In this document: piece after piece, positions 51,385 through 59,736 of the stretch
Layout of the letters: the number at the start of each line of letters is the position of its first letter
Position numbering within the stretch: position 1 is the first letter of the stretch
NCBI GenBank assembly: GCA_013299115.1
Contig: JAAFKA010000005.1
Location: 172,064 to 236,063 of the forward strand
DNA: 64,000 bases
Source of the DNA: Cytophagales bacterium
GTDB lineage: Bacteria > Bacteroidota > Bacteroidia > Cytophagales > Thermoflexibacteraceae
Reading direction: 5' to 3'
Notes under the pieces: model-generated
Told to the model about the DNA's origin: nothing
The model's input: the letters and a program-made list of their open reading frames with translations, nothing else
The model's database searches: none
Made by a program: the position numbers and the translations under genes

Positions 51385-53080
51385 TTTTTTGCTCCTTGCC
51401 CAAAGCCCTCTTTTTAGACTACGGACAGACTTTGTATTGCCAAGTGCTAAACAAGGCTTTGTTCTGTGGGTAGATTATGACAAGGACAAAGATTTAGATT
51501 TGGTTGTATCTGGTATTTTTCAATTTGGTGCTTCTCTAACGAGAGCCTACCAAAATAATGGTGGCAAATTTAAAGAAATTAACAACTTTTTATCTACGTC
51601 TTGTTTTGATAGTGAATTAAGATTTGGAGATTTAAACGGTGATGGTTATCTGGATTGCGTGATTGGCAGCACTGGTTCTGAAAAAATTGTAGTATATAAA
51701 AACAATCAAGGCAATAATTTTACTGAAATTCCTGCTATTACCGTAGAAAATTTTAAAGCAACAGATGTAGCCCTTGTAGATTATGACAATGACGGAGATT
51801 TAGACATTGCTTTGCAAGGTATTTTAAGAAATGTTACTTGTGGCACTACCATTTTCAAATTATATATCAACAGAGGCAATTTTGTATTCCAAGAATTACC
51901 TTTCCCAACAGTCAAGGGGTTTGCTACAGGTGTACTTTCGTGGGCAGATTTTGACAATGACAAAGATTTAGACTTTATCAATGCAGGTTTTGTAGATTGT
52001 AGTTTTTCTAAAAAAACAATGTTAAACGAAAATATAGGGCAAAATAAATTCGTTGCAAGAGAAGATGCTATATTAGAGGACAAAGCTGGTGGTGAACTTC
52101 ACTGGGCAGACTATAATAAAGATGGTTGGTTAGATATTTTGCATACAGGAAGTGGCAATACTTACCAATCTTTGTTTACTAAAATCTATGAAAATCAACA
52201 AGGTAAGTCTTTTAAAGCCTTAGATATAGAGTTACAAGTATGTGCTACCGCAAAATGGGCAGATTTCAACAACGACAATCAATTAGACTTTTTATTGGGC
52301 AGTGGACGAATCAATAACGTAGAAAAAGAGTTTGCAAGTATTTATTTTGGCAATAATGGTACTTTTGTCAAAGGACTTGCTTTTGATTTATCAACTATTG
52401 GTACAGAGTTTACAGATGTCGGCGATTATGACAACGATGGGGATATAGATTTTTTTCTCTCTGGGCGTGGCATAGCCAATCCAGAACAGTTAAGCACCTT
52501 TATTTATGAAAATCAACTGATTCCCATAGTCCCCCGCCCTTTGCAAGTAGCTGAGGTTACACCTGAACACATCAGGCTGGTGTGGGATAGTGTGCCTGCG
52601 GTAGCCGTAGCTCCTTCGGTGCAGTTTTTTTTAGAAAGAAGTATCAATGGAACTACCTTTGAAACCCTTGCTACTTTCAAAAATTTGGAATTACTGACCT
52701 ACAAAGACTCGCAAGTAAAGGAAAACATCAGCTATACCTACCGACTGAAAGCCACCAATGACTTCGGTAAAGTGGGCTATTCCAACACCGTAGTAGCTTC
52801 GCTTGTGCCTATGGCTGCGGACAATGCTTTGCTTGCCCAGCAATTCATAGCAGCACCCAACCCCACCGCAGCTAACTTGCTACTGACCGAAACCACACAA
52901 ACTGCCCAAGCCTATACGCTGTTGCTTTACGATTGTATGGGTAGAATAGTAAAAATGCAAACCTATAATGGACAACTTCAAAACTATTCCTTAGATTTGG
53001 TGAATTTACCTGTTGGGGTTTATCAACTTTGTATCTGTTGGGAAAACCAAAAGGTGTATAAAAAGATAATGAAGTGGTAA
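51341..53080 (+). CDS. secreted VCBS/FG-GAP repeat protein with T9SS sorting domain
   Basis: 579-residue secreted protein. Signal peptide to about residue 22 (LLLAQSPLF). Seven or so FG-GAP/VCBS-like units follow, each with a calcium-loop type D-x-D-x-D-G/D-x-x-D (VDYDKDKDLDLVV, GDLNGDGYLD, VDYDNDGDLDIAL, ADFDNDKDLDF, ADYNKDGWLDI, ADFNNDNQLDF, GDYDNDGDIDFFL), suggesting a beta-propeller, residues about 40-395. A fibronectin III-like domain lies at about 400-485. The C-terminal ~75 residues are a type A T9SS sorting domain: AAPNPTAANLLL, LYDCMGRIVK, LPVGVYQL and final KKIMKW. It should be exported by the T9SS and processed by PorU. The binding target is unknown. Confidence 0.92.
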   Translation: MKLTLFSLLFFLQGNFLLLAQSPLFRLRTDFVLPSAKQGFVLWVDYDKDKDLDLVVSGIFQFGASLTRAYQNNGGKFKEINNFLSTSCFDSELRFGDLNGDGYLDCVIGSTGSEKIVVYKNNQGNNFTEIPAITVENFKATDVALVDYDNDGDLDIALQGILRNVTCGTTIFKLYINRGNFVFQELPFPTVKGFATGVLSWADFDNDKDLDFINAGFVDCSFSKKTMLNENIGQNKFVAREDAILEDKAGGELHWADYNKDGWLDILHTGSGNTYQSLFTKIYENQQGKSFKALDIELQVCATAKWADFNNDNQLDFLLGSGRINNVEKEFASIYFGNNGTFVKGLAFDLSTIGTEFTDVGDYDNDGDIDFFLSGRGIANPEQLSTFIYENQLIPIVPRPLQVAEVTPEHIRLVWDSVPAVAVAPSVQFFLERSINGTTFETLATFKNLELLTYKDSQVKENISYTYRLKATNDFGKVGYSNTVVASLVPMAADNALLAQQFIAAPNPTAANLLLTETTQTAQAYTLLLYDCMGRIVKMQTYNGQLQNYSLDLVNLPVGVYQLCICWENQKVYKKIMKW

Positions 53081-53211
53081 AAGTAGTTTGGAAAGACATA
53101 AAATATTGCTACGCAACTTAGATGAAGTAAATAGTCAGCATGACAAAATTGAAATTTATTTTGTCATCTCTGTTATTTTTGTCTTTCTTTACTTCTCAAA
53201 CAAATAAGTAC

Positions 53212-54165
53212 ATGACCCGCAAAATAGATTTGAAAGGCATTTTGTTTTGTATTGCCATGGCTACGGTCATCTGGTTTTTTCATGCCTTGAACAAAACGTA
53301 CAACACTCGAATTAAATACCCAATAGAGTTGGCTACTAAGCAAACCAATATTGTGCCTGTGTTGCCACCACCAAAATTTATAGAACTCAATGTAAGTGGC
53401 GAAGGTTGGTTTTTGCTCCGTTTCAATCTGGGCATTGGCGTAGAGCCTATTCATTTGGAAGTGCAAAATCCGACCAATATCAGGCATTTGGCTTTGGAGT
53501 CTTTTGTGCCTTTGTTGCAAAAAAACTTATTGAAAGTCAAGCTATTGAGTTTTGTCAAAGACTCCTTAGATTTTCACTACGACCCACTGGCAAGCAAAGA
53601 AGTCTATATCAAACTCCACAAACCCGATATTCCTTTGCGTGAGGGCTACCGTGTAACATCACCTATCCACATCGAACCGCAAATTGTGAGGTTTAAAGGG
53701 GCTGCTTCGCTGGTCGACAAATTGTCCGATACTTTGTTTATCAATCTCAATGACGAAGATATTGCAAGAGATTTTACCAAAGAAGTCAAAATCATTGCCC
53801 CCGAACATTTGCATTTGGAGGCAACACAAGAAAGAGTTGCAATTAGTTTTACTGTGGCGCCGTTTGTTCGCAATAGCAAATTGCTACCTTTGACTTTGCT
53901 GCATTTTCCCAAAGACTCGGCTGCTTTTATTGACGAAACGCAAGGAATTGTGCAGTACGACTTGCCCGAAAATTTGCCCGATAGACTCATGCCCGACACC
54001 ATGCACATTGTTTTGGATTATTACAAAATAAATTGGCAAGACTCCACTATTGTCCCCCAACTCACCAAACTCCCCGATTACATAGCTGAACCATTGGTAT
54101 CACCTTCAAAATTTAAAGTCAAATATGCTAAAAATAGGAATAACAGGGGGAATTGGAGTAGGTAA
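53212..54165 (+). CDS. YbbR-like domain protein
   Basis: 317-residue protein with one N-terminal membrane anchor (GILFCIAMATVIWFFHALNK, about residues 7-27) and then tandem beta-rich YbbR-like domains (IELNVSGEGW, IRFKGAASLVDKLSDTLFINLND). In Firmicutes YbbR (CdaR) regulates the c-di-AMP cyclase; in Bacteroidota this YbbR-like gene is commonly next to coaE, as here. It overlaps coaE by 41 nt, implying co-translation. An alternative start at 53140 adds 24 hydrophobic residues; MTRKIDLKG at 53212 is preferred because it gives a single anchor. Confidence 0.85.
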   Translation: MTRKIDLKGILFCIAMATVIWFFHALNKTYNTRIKYPIELATKQTNIVPVLPPPKFIELNVSGEGWFLLRFNLGIGVEPIHLEVQNPTNIRHLALESFVPLLQKNLLKVKLLSFVKDSLDFHYDPLASKEVYIKLHKPDIPLREGYRVTSPIHIEPQIVRFKGAASLVDKLSDTLFINLNDEDIARDFTKEVKIIAPEHLHLEATQERVAISFTVAPFVRNSKLLPLTLLHFPKDSAAFIDETQGIVQYDLPENLPDRLMPDTMHIVLDYYKINWQDSTIVPQLTKLPDYIAEPLVSPSKFKVKYAKNRNNRGNWSR

Positions 54166-54736
54166 AAGTGTGGTCTGCAAAATTTTTGCTGCGTTGGGTA
54201 TTCCCGTTTATGATGCAGACTCGGCAGCCAAAAGATTGACCAACCAAGACCCCGACCTCCGCCAAGCTATTGTCCAGCAATTTGGCGAAGGAGTTTACCA
54301 AGCAAATGGAGAGTTTGATAGACAGGCTTTTACGCAACTTATCTTATCTCATCCGCAGACAGCCAAGCAATTAGAAGCCTTAGTACACCCTGCGGTGGGC
54401 AGAGATTTTGCTGCTTTTGTGGCACATTGGCAGGGGCAAACACCAGCCAGACCTTATTTGCTCAAAGAGGCTGCTTTGCTCTACGAGGCGGGGTCGTACA
54501 AGGAATTAGACAAAATGATAGTAGTAACGGCAGACCTCCCCACACGCATAGACAGGATACGCCAACGGGATACGCACCGCACCCAATCCCAAATAGAGGG
54601 CATCATTGCCAAACAAATGCCTGATGCCGAAAAAATAAAACGTGCAGATTTTTTGATAGACAACGGCAGCAATGCTTTGCTTATTCCGCAGGTGTTGGCT
54701 ATACACAAAAAGTTAATTGTTAATTTTAAATTGTAA
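54125..54736 (+). CDS. coaE: dephospho-CoA kinase
   Basis: Last step of coenzyme A synthesis: phosphorylation of the 3'-OH of dephospho-CoA, cytoplasmic. The 203-residue P-loop kinase starts MLKIGITGGIGVGKS (Walker A), with DADSAAKRLT (substrate-binding), HPAVGRDF, LLKEAALLYEAG (in place of VPLLFE) and RIRQRDTHR in the lid. It begins inside the end of the YbbR-like gene. All core residues appear intact. Confidence 0.95.
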   Translation: MLKIGITGGIGVGKSVVCKIFAALGIPVYDADSAAKRLTNQDPDLRQAIVQQFGEGVYQANGEFDRQAFTQLILSHPQTAKQLEALVHPAVGRDFAAFVAHWQGQTPARPYLLKEAALLYEAGSYKELDKMIVVTADLPTRIDRIRQRDTHRTQSQIEGIIAKQMPDAEKIKRADFLIDNGSNALLIPQVLAIHKKLIVNFKL

Positions 54737-54790
54737 ATTGTTGGTTGCAAAGTCTATCCATTTTTTGATTTAGGCTTTTGACAGCCTATC

Positions 54791-56041
54791 TTACTCATCT
54801 TTCAACGCCACCACAGGATTAACGGCTGCAGCTTTGGTGGCAGGAATTAGCCCTGCGATTGCCCCAAAAATAACTAAAAGTGTTAAACAAGTGAAGGCAA
54901 CAGGCAAATTGATTTCAGGATTAGCAAAAAATTCGCCTTCTGCCTCAAACTTTTTGAGGGCAAAATCCAAACCTGCTATAAATCCAACACCCGCCAACAG
55001 TCCTGTATAACCTGCAATGGCTGTGATGACAATAGACTCCTGCAAAATCAAACTAATAATAGACCAAGGCGTGGCTCCTAATGCTTTGCGAATACCTATT
55101 TCTTTGGTTCTTTCTCTGACTACAATCAACATAATATTGCTCACGCCAATAATTCCCGCCAAAATAGTACCAATGCTGACCAACCAACTGAAACTGCGGA
55201 TACCCAAAAACAAACCATTAATCTTGTCAAACTCTTTTTCTACATTGGCAGAGCCAAAAGCTTTGAGGTCGTCTGGGGCTACTTTGTGCCTTTCTGCTAA
55301 GAGTTTTTTTACTTTTTCCTCTATCAACTCAGCTCTTACGCCTTCTTTGGGAACAAACGCAAAATAATTGATTTGATTAATTTGGTTGTAAGCGTATTGC
55401 AAAGTGGTATTCGGAATGTAAATGGTTTGGGCGTCTTGCCTTGCCTCCTCATTGCCTCCTTTGGGCTGAAAAACACCAACAACCTTGAAAAAAATACCTT
55501 TGATTTTGATGTATTGACCTATTGGATTTTCGTTTTCTTCAAACAACACTTTTTGTACCTCTTTACCAATGACAGCTATTTTTCGCCTTTCTACCAAGTC
55601 TTTTTCGTTTACAAATCTCCCTTCTTTAATTTTAATAGGTTTTACTTTCAAAAATTCGGGATATTCTCCTCGCACCTCGTAAGACGCACTTTTGGAGTTT
55701 CTATTTACCGAAAAACTACCTCCTAATTGGTTGCTGGGGGCTATAGTGGCTATTTCGGGGATTTGCTGGCGAATAGCAGCCACATCTTCGTTGTTAAACT
55801 TGACTATTCTACCCACTTTCAGCCCCATATATTCTTTGCTGGTGCGTTGCGACCAAACGAAAACAGCATTTTTGGCTACGTCTATGCTCTGCACCACGCC
55901 ATTCTCAAAGCCATTGCCAAAACCAAGCAAAACGACCAGCATAAAAATTCCCCAAAAAACGCCAAAAGCAGTGAGGAAAGTCCGCAATTTGTTTTTGCTG
56001 ACCGTTGCATAAATTTCACTCCATTTGTCTAAATCGAACAT
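54791..56041 (-). CDS. MacB/FtsX-type ABC transporter permease
   Basis: 416-residue permease. One N-terminal membrane helix (about residues 22-42, FLTAFGVFWGIFMLVVLLGF) leads into a large periplasmic MacB-PCD domain (about 50-255). Three further helices form the FtsX domain at about 285-310, 330-360 and 380-405, ending ATKAAAVNPVVALKDE. The cytoplasmic ATPase partner and membrane-fusion protein are not adjacent, so it is a member of an incomplete or split transporter. In Bacteroidota such permeases handle export of macrolides, lipoproteins or peptides; the substrate is open. The start at 56041 (MFDLDKWSEIYATVSKNKLRT) is family-like. Confidence 0.93.
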   Translation of the reverse strand: MFDLDKWSEIYATVSKNKLRTFLTAFGVFWGIFMLVVLLGFGNGFENGVVQSIDVAKNAVFVWSQRTSKEYMGLKVGRIVKFNNEDVAAIRQQIPEIATIAPSNQLGGSFSVNRNSKSASYEVRGEYPEFLKVKPIKIKEGRFVNEKDLVERRKIAVIGKEVQKVLFEENENPIGQYIKIKGIFFKVVGVFQPKGGNEEARQDAQTIYIPNTTLQYAYNQINQINYFAFVPKEGVRAELIEEKVKKLLAERHKVAPDDLKAFGSANVEKEFDKINGLFLGIRSFSWLVSIGTILAGIIGVSNIMLIVVRERTKEIGIRKALGATPWSIISLILQESIVITAIAGYTGLLAGVGFIAGLDFALKKFEAEGEFFANPEINLPVAFTCLTLLVIFGAIAGLIPATKAAAVNPVVALKDE

Positions 56042-56399
56042 AAAATAGCAGCTAAATTGGAAATTAAGGAACAAAGATTAAGTAAGTAAAATTTTTAGGT
56101 GTTGCAAAAATGTGATAGTCAATCACTATTTTATATGTTGGTAGTGCCATACAAGTCATTTGCAATTACGTTAGAACTAACATTTCTCAAAGAAATGTTA
56201 GTTCTGAGCATTATAGCTGTGGCACGCCCATATTTCCTACATAATATTTCATACTGATATAACAGTTGCAAATTTTATTCCTTTTATTAAGTTGTTGTTT
56301 TTCAGCTGGTTACAATTAAAAAAATAAAAAAGATGTTCAGAAACGAACAAGTGTAGTGCTAAAAAACGAACAATTAATTGCAGTACATGAGTATGGGCA
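56042..56399. other. intergenic region holding element B3
   Basis: 358 nt without a gene between the permease and the CNNM/CorC gene ends. Apart from element B3 (56141-56226) it is AT-rich and I see no promoter with a full consensus. Confidence 0.6.
56141..56226. repeat. palindromic element B3
   Basis: The core AGAACTAACATTTCT-CAA-AGAAATGTTAGTTCT (56173-56205) lies within longer imperfect arms: left GTAGTGCCATACAAG.., right ..CTGTGGCACG. The left arm clearly matches the reverse complement of the right arm of B4 (GTCGTGCCACACAAG..), so B3 and B4 are copies of one element in opposite orientation. Confidence 0.8.
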
Positions 56400-57716
56400 T
56401 CACATTTTACCCTCCTCTGCTTGGTCAGATTTTTTCTTGTTGCCTTGCGAAATTAATACCTTGTCCACTTTGTTGCCGTCCATGTCCATAATTTCAAAAC
56501 GATATTCGGCAAATTCTACTACGTCTGCCTCTTTGGGTAGTCTTTCTAATTGATACATCATAAATCCACCCAAAGTAGAATATTCGTTACTAAAACGGTG
56601 GAAGTTCAAAATTTCTTTCAACTCATCGAGTTGAATGTCGCCTTCTACCAACCAAGAACCATCTTCTCTCTTAATGGCTTTTACCTCATCTGTTTCGTGG
56701 AAAGCAGGCATTTCGCCAAAAATAGACTCTATAATATTGTGCAACGTAGCCAAACCTTGAATTTCGCCATATTCGTTGAGAATCATAGCGACATAATTGC
56801 GGTTTTTGCGGAAATTTTCCAATAGTTGCAAGGCGGGCATATTCATGTGTACGTAAAGAGGTTGCTTAACCAACTCTTCGAGGATAATCTCCTCCAATTC
56901 AATGAATTGTTTTAAAATATCTCTTATATAGACCACGCCCAGCACTTTGTCCAAAGACCTATCGCAAACAGGAAACATATAGTAGCCCGAATTGAAAATG
57001 ACGTGCCGAACTTCCATTTCCGAACTGTTGATGTCTAACCAAGTAATGTCGCTGCGGTTAGTCATCAGCGTATTTGCTTTTCGGTCGCCAAAACGAAACA
57101 CACCTTTTACCAAATCCGATTCCTTTTTCTCTATAATGCCATGTTGCGAGCCTTGCTCTATCATTAATTTTAGTTCCTCCTCTGTCATTACTGGTTCTTC
57201 GGTTGGCTCTATTGCCAATATTTTCAGAATGAGTTTGGTCGAAATACTCAAAAACATAACCAAAGGCAAGGTAAGTTTCGACAAGACTCGCATAAAAGGA
57301 GCAAACTGTACGGCTATGCCTTCAGGATTATTCAAACCTATGGCTTTGGGGACTAATTCGCCCAAAATCAAAGACAAGTAAGTCGTTGCACTAACCACCA
57401 CCACAAAACTCAAGGTTTCGGCTTGGGCAGCTATCAAAGGTATGGACGACTGCGACCATTCGAGGGCTAAGGCTTTGGTAATGGTACTACCACCATAAGC
57501 ACTTGCCAAGGTACTCACTAAGGTAATTCCTATCTGAACAGTAGAGAGGAAACGGTCAGGTTCTTTCGCTAATTCTAAGGCAATGACAGCATTTTTGTTG
57601 CCATACTTTGCTTTTTGCTGGAGTCTTGCCTTGCGTGAGGAAATCAGGGCTATTTCAGACATGGAGAACACCCCATTTATCAGAATCAGCACAATAATAA
57701 CAATAGCTTCAAACAT
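56400..57716 (-). CDS. CNNM/CorC-type membrane protein (HlyC/TlyC-like, DUF21-CBS)
   Basis: 438-residue protein with the DUF21 transmembrane domain (residues about 1-190, with N-terminal EAIVIIVLILINGVFSMSEIALIS and GSTITKAL), a CBS pair (about 215-335, MTNRSDITWLD and PLYVHMNMPALQLLENFRKNRNYVAMIL) and a C-terminal CorC_HlyC domain (about 350-425). Despite the hemolysin name of older annotations, members are linked to magnesium or cobalt efflux. The tail is charged (GNKKKSDQAEEGKM). Intact and of normal length. Confidence 0.94.
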   Translation of the reverse strand: MFEAIVIIVLILINGVFSMSEIALISSRKARLQQKAKYGNKNAVIALELAKEPDRFLSTVQIGITLVSTLASAYGGSTITKALALEWSQSSIPLIAAQAETLSFVVVVSATTYLSLILGELVPKAIGLNNPEGIAVQFAPFMRVLSKLTLPLVMFLSISTKLILKILAIEPTEEPVMTEEELKLMIEQGSQHGIIEKKESDLVKGVFRFGDRKANTLMTNRSDITWLDINSSEMEVRHVIFNSGYYMFPVCDRSLDKVLGVVYIRDILKQFIELEEIILEELVKQPLYVHMNMPALQLLENFRKNRNYVAMILNEYGEIQGLATLHNIIESIFGEMPAFHETDEVKAIKREDGSWLVEGDIQLDELKEILNFHRFSNEYSTLGGFMMYQLERLPKEADVVEFAEYRFEIMDMDGNKVDKVLISQGNKKKSDQAEEGKM

Positions 57717-58113
57717 TTAAGTTGTAAAATTTATTTCGATGTGGAATGAATAGTATCAATTTGTTGTTGAATAGATTGGCAATATAATAAAGTTTTAAAA
57801 AGAATGAGAGAAATAGAGATTATTTTTATAAAAAACTTGCTTCGATGAACTGTTTGGTAGTCCTATGAGATGTAATGGTCAAAGCTAACATTTCTCAAAG
57901 AAATGTTAGCTCTAACGAAGTTACAGCATTACTTGTGTGGCACGACCAAGTGTCTTAATATAAAAGCTCCTCAAAGTTTTTTGTGAATAAATTTACAATT
58001 AATTTTATATTAGATAGTAATTTGTTTTTTTTGTATAATAAGTAATTTTTACCTTCGAAAATAACGTTTCTCAGCAAAAAGTTTATATTTTATCACCAAA
58101 AAATATTGCAATT
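57717..58113. other. intergenic region holding element B4
   Basis: 397 nt between divergent genes without a coding region. It holds element B4 (57857-57945) and AT-rich sequence. A possible weak promoter for the M48 gene is TTTG (58030-58033), 16 nt, TACCTTCG (58050-58057), one base off the TAnnTTTG consensus. Confidence 0.5.
57857..57945. repeat. palindromic element B4
   Basis: Core AGCTAACATTTCT-CAA-AGAAATGTTAGCT (57883-57911). Compared with B1 to B3 one A-T pair has become G-C on both sides of the stem, so pairing is preserved. Outer arms match B3 in reverse orientation. Confidence 0.8.
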
Positions 58114-58923
58114 ATGTTTCAAAAAACAACTTTATTTACTTTGCTGTTGCTGGTAGCCATAGCTTGTACCTCTGTACCCATTACAGGTCGCAAACAGTTG
58201 ACCATTTTTCCAAACTCTACCATGCAATCTCAAAGTTTTTCGGCATACAAAGAGTTTCTGAACACTAACAAATTGACTACCAACCAACAACAGATAGACT
58301 TGGTAAAAAAGGTTGGCAAAAGAATACAAGCAGCCGTAGAACAATATATGGCAGAAAAAAACTTGTCCAGCCGTTTGTCAGGTTTTCAGTGGGAGTTTAA
58401 TGTGGTAGAGAGCAAAGATGTCAATGCGTGGTGTATGCCCGGTGGCAAAGTAGTGGTTTATACAGGCATTATCCCTGTTTGCAAAGACGAGGCAGGACTT
58501 GCTGTTGTGATGGGACACGAAATAGCACACGCCATAGCCGAGCATGGAAACGAAAGAGCAAGCCAACAAGCTACTGCCCAAATAGCAATGACGGCTGGCT
58601 CGGTAGCTGTAAGCCAAAAACCTACGCTAACCAATCAACTCATTTTGCAAGCAGCAGGTGCTGTTACACAGTTGGGCTTGCTCAAATATTCACGTACTCA
58701 CGAGTCGGAGGCAGACCGTATGGGCTTAGTTTTTGCTGCACTTGCAGGCTACAATCCTGCCGAAGCACCCAAATTTTGGGAGAGAATGGCAGCAGCCACA
58801 GGCGGAGGCAATGTACCCGAATATTTATCTACGCACCCCTCACACGAAACCAGAATTGCAGACCTCAAAAAATGGCAACCCGAAGCTATGGAATATTACA
58901 ACAGAGCAAAGGTGGCTAATTAG
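58114..58923 (+). CDS. M48-family metallopeptidase, probable lipoprotein
   Basis: 269-residue periplasmic protease of the M48C (LoiP/YggG or BepA-like) type, which helps outer-membrane protein quality control. The signal ends in a lipobox-like AIAC with Cys18, followed by TSVPITGRKQL, a motif common in these lipoproteins. The zinc site is HEIAH at residues 135-139; the third ligand Glu lies in RTHESEADRMG. The C-terminus has the family STHPSHETRIADLKKW block. All catalytic residues are present. Confidence 0.94.
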   Translation: MFQKTTLFTLLLLVAIACTSVPITGRKQLTIFPNSTMQSQSFSAYKEFLNTNKLTTNQQQIDLVKKVGKRIQAAVEQYMAEKNLSSRLSGFQWEFNVVESKDVNAWCMPGGKVVVYTGIIPVCKDEAGLAVVMGHEIAHAIAEHGNERASQQATAQIAMTAGSVAVSQKPTLTNQLILQAAGAVTQLGLLKYSRTHESEADRMGLVFAALAGYNPAEAPKFWERMAAATGGGNVPEYLSTHPSHETRIADLKKWQPEAMEYYNRAKVAN

Positions 58924-59000
58924 ATGCTGCTACTACTTTTTTGGAAACCAAAGCCGATGAACATTATGCAGTGGTAATGAAAATAAGTAGTTGAACCTAA

Positions 59001-59029
59001 TTATCCGACACCTTTGAGGTGTCGGATAA
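59001..59029. repeat. hairpin E2
   Basis: TTATCCGACACC-TTTGA-GGTGTCGGATAA, a perfect 12-bp stem. It is the second copy of E1 with a C-G pair replacing G-C at the fifth stem position. It ends 24 nt before a candidate TTG start codon. Confidence 0.85.
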
Positions 59030-59053
59030 TTCTGATAATCAGATACTTAGTAC

Positions 59054-59380
59054 TTGAAATATTATCAATTATTTAAGTCTAACTACTTAGACAAAATACT
59101 AAAACAAGGAGAACACTTGGTTTTGAAAAAATACAAGACAAACCTCAAAAAAAATTGTTTGACACTTTATGCTAATAATTTATCAAACTTTGATAGTATC
59201 CAAATCGTAGCCACCAGATTGTGTAGCACCAATGATTGCATAGGCAGTTATGCTGCTTACCATAAAGAGAGCATAAAAATAAAAAAAGGGAAAAACAAGA
59301 TAAGAATTTTGTACTTCGGGTTGCCTCGTGTTTATACAATTTACCTGAATGGGCAAAAGGAAATTGAGATTTTTGAGTGA
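59054..59380 (+). CDS. hypothetical small protein, possible N-terminal truncation
   Basis: 108 residues from a TTG codon. Lys-rich with beta-strand-like stretches (FDSIQIVATRLC, KIRILYFGLPRVYTIYLNGQKEIEIF), with two close cysteines (CSTNDC). The sequence reads like a real protein domain, but there is no ATG at the start, and a stop codon lies one codon upstream. The gene may begin at TTG or may have lost its start and signal sequence when the spacer with hairpin E2 was rearranged. No family recognised. Confidence 0.4.
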   Translation: MKYYQLFKSNYLDKILKQGEHLVLKKYKTNLKKNCLTLYANNLSNFDSIQIVATRLCSTNDCIGSYAAYHKESIKIKKGKNKIRILYFGLPRVYTIYLNGQKEIEIFE

Positions 59381-59400
59381 AAAGTGTTTTGACTTATAAC

Positions 59401-59438
59401 ATACGTTGGCAAGGGTCGAAGACCTTGACAATCGTAAA
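59401..59438 (-). repeat. palindromic element C5
   Basis: ATACGTTGGCAAGGGTC-GAA-GACCTTGACAATCGTAAAG, in reverse orientation, with the same tip as C2. Confidence 0.8.
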
Positions 59439-59450
59439 GCAATAATTTTA

Positions 59451-59584
59451 TACGTTTGTCAAGAGGGTGTCCAAAAAGTAAAAATTATGGAATTTTTAAA
59501 AATATAACTACCTAATAATCAGATAGTTATATTTTTTGTTTTTTCATTTTTTTGACTTTTTGGACACCCTCATTGCCAACGTAT
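59451..59584 (+). repeat. expanded element C6 with nested inverted repeat
   Basis: The outer ends TACGTTTGTCAA (59451-59462) and ATTGCCAACGTAT (59572-59584) are those of family C, but the tip is replaced by a 109-bp insert with exact 17-bp terminal inverted repeats (GAGGGTGTCCAAAAAGT, 59463-59479; complement at 59555-59571). A third, central hairpin AAAATATAACTA / TAGTTATATTTT lies at 59499-59535. One palindrome thus sits inside another. Confidence 0.88.
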
Positions 59585-59687
59585 AAAAAAATCTCTGTTA
59601 AATTTCCTTAAAAACCTCCCAAAACCACTAAAATCTCCCCTAAAAAACATAGCTTGTAACTTTAAAAATCTACTCAAAAATTCACGT

Positions 59688-59721
59688 ACCTATCGGGTGG
59701 CTTTTTAGCCACCCAATAGGT
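59688..59721 (+). repeat. hairpin just upstream of the sortilin-like gene
   Basis: ACCTATCGGGTGGCT-TTTT-AGCCACCCAATAGGT, a 15-bp stem with one mismatch. It ends 15 nt before the start codon and so lies within the leader, where it could affect ribosome access. Confidence 0.75.
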
Positions 59722-59736
59722 ATTAAATTCTAATTT

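Larger units (their letters stand above)
59381..59736. other. intergenic region packed with palindromes
   Basis: 356 nt without a convincing gene. It holds C5, the expanded C6 with its nested inverted repeat, and the hairpin at 59688-59721. Confidence 0.65.

Noticed and set aside
56400..57716. hemolysin toxin
   Set aside because: DUF21-CBS-CorC architecture is that of CNNM/CorC ion-transport-related proteins; the hemolysin name is historical.
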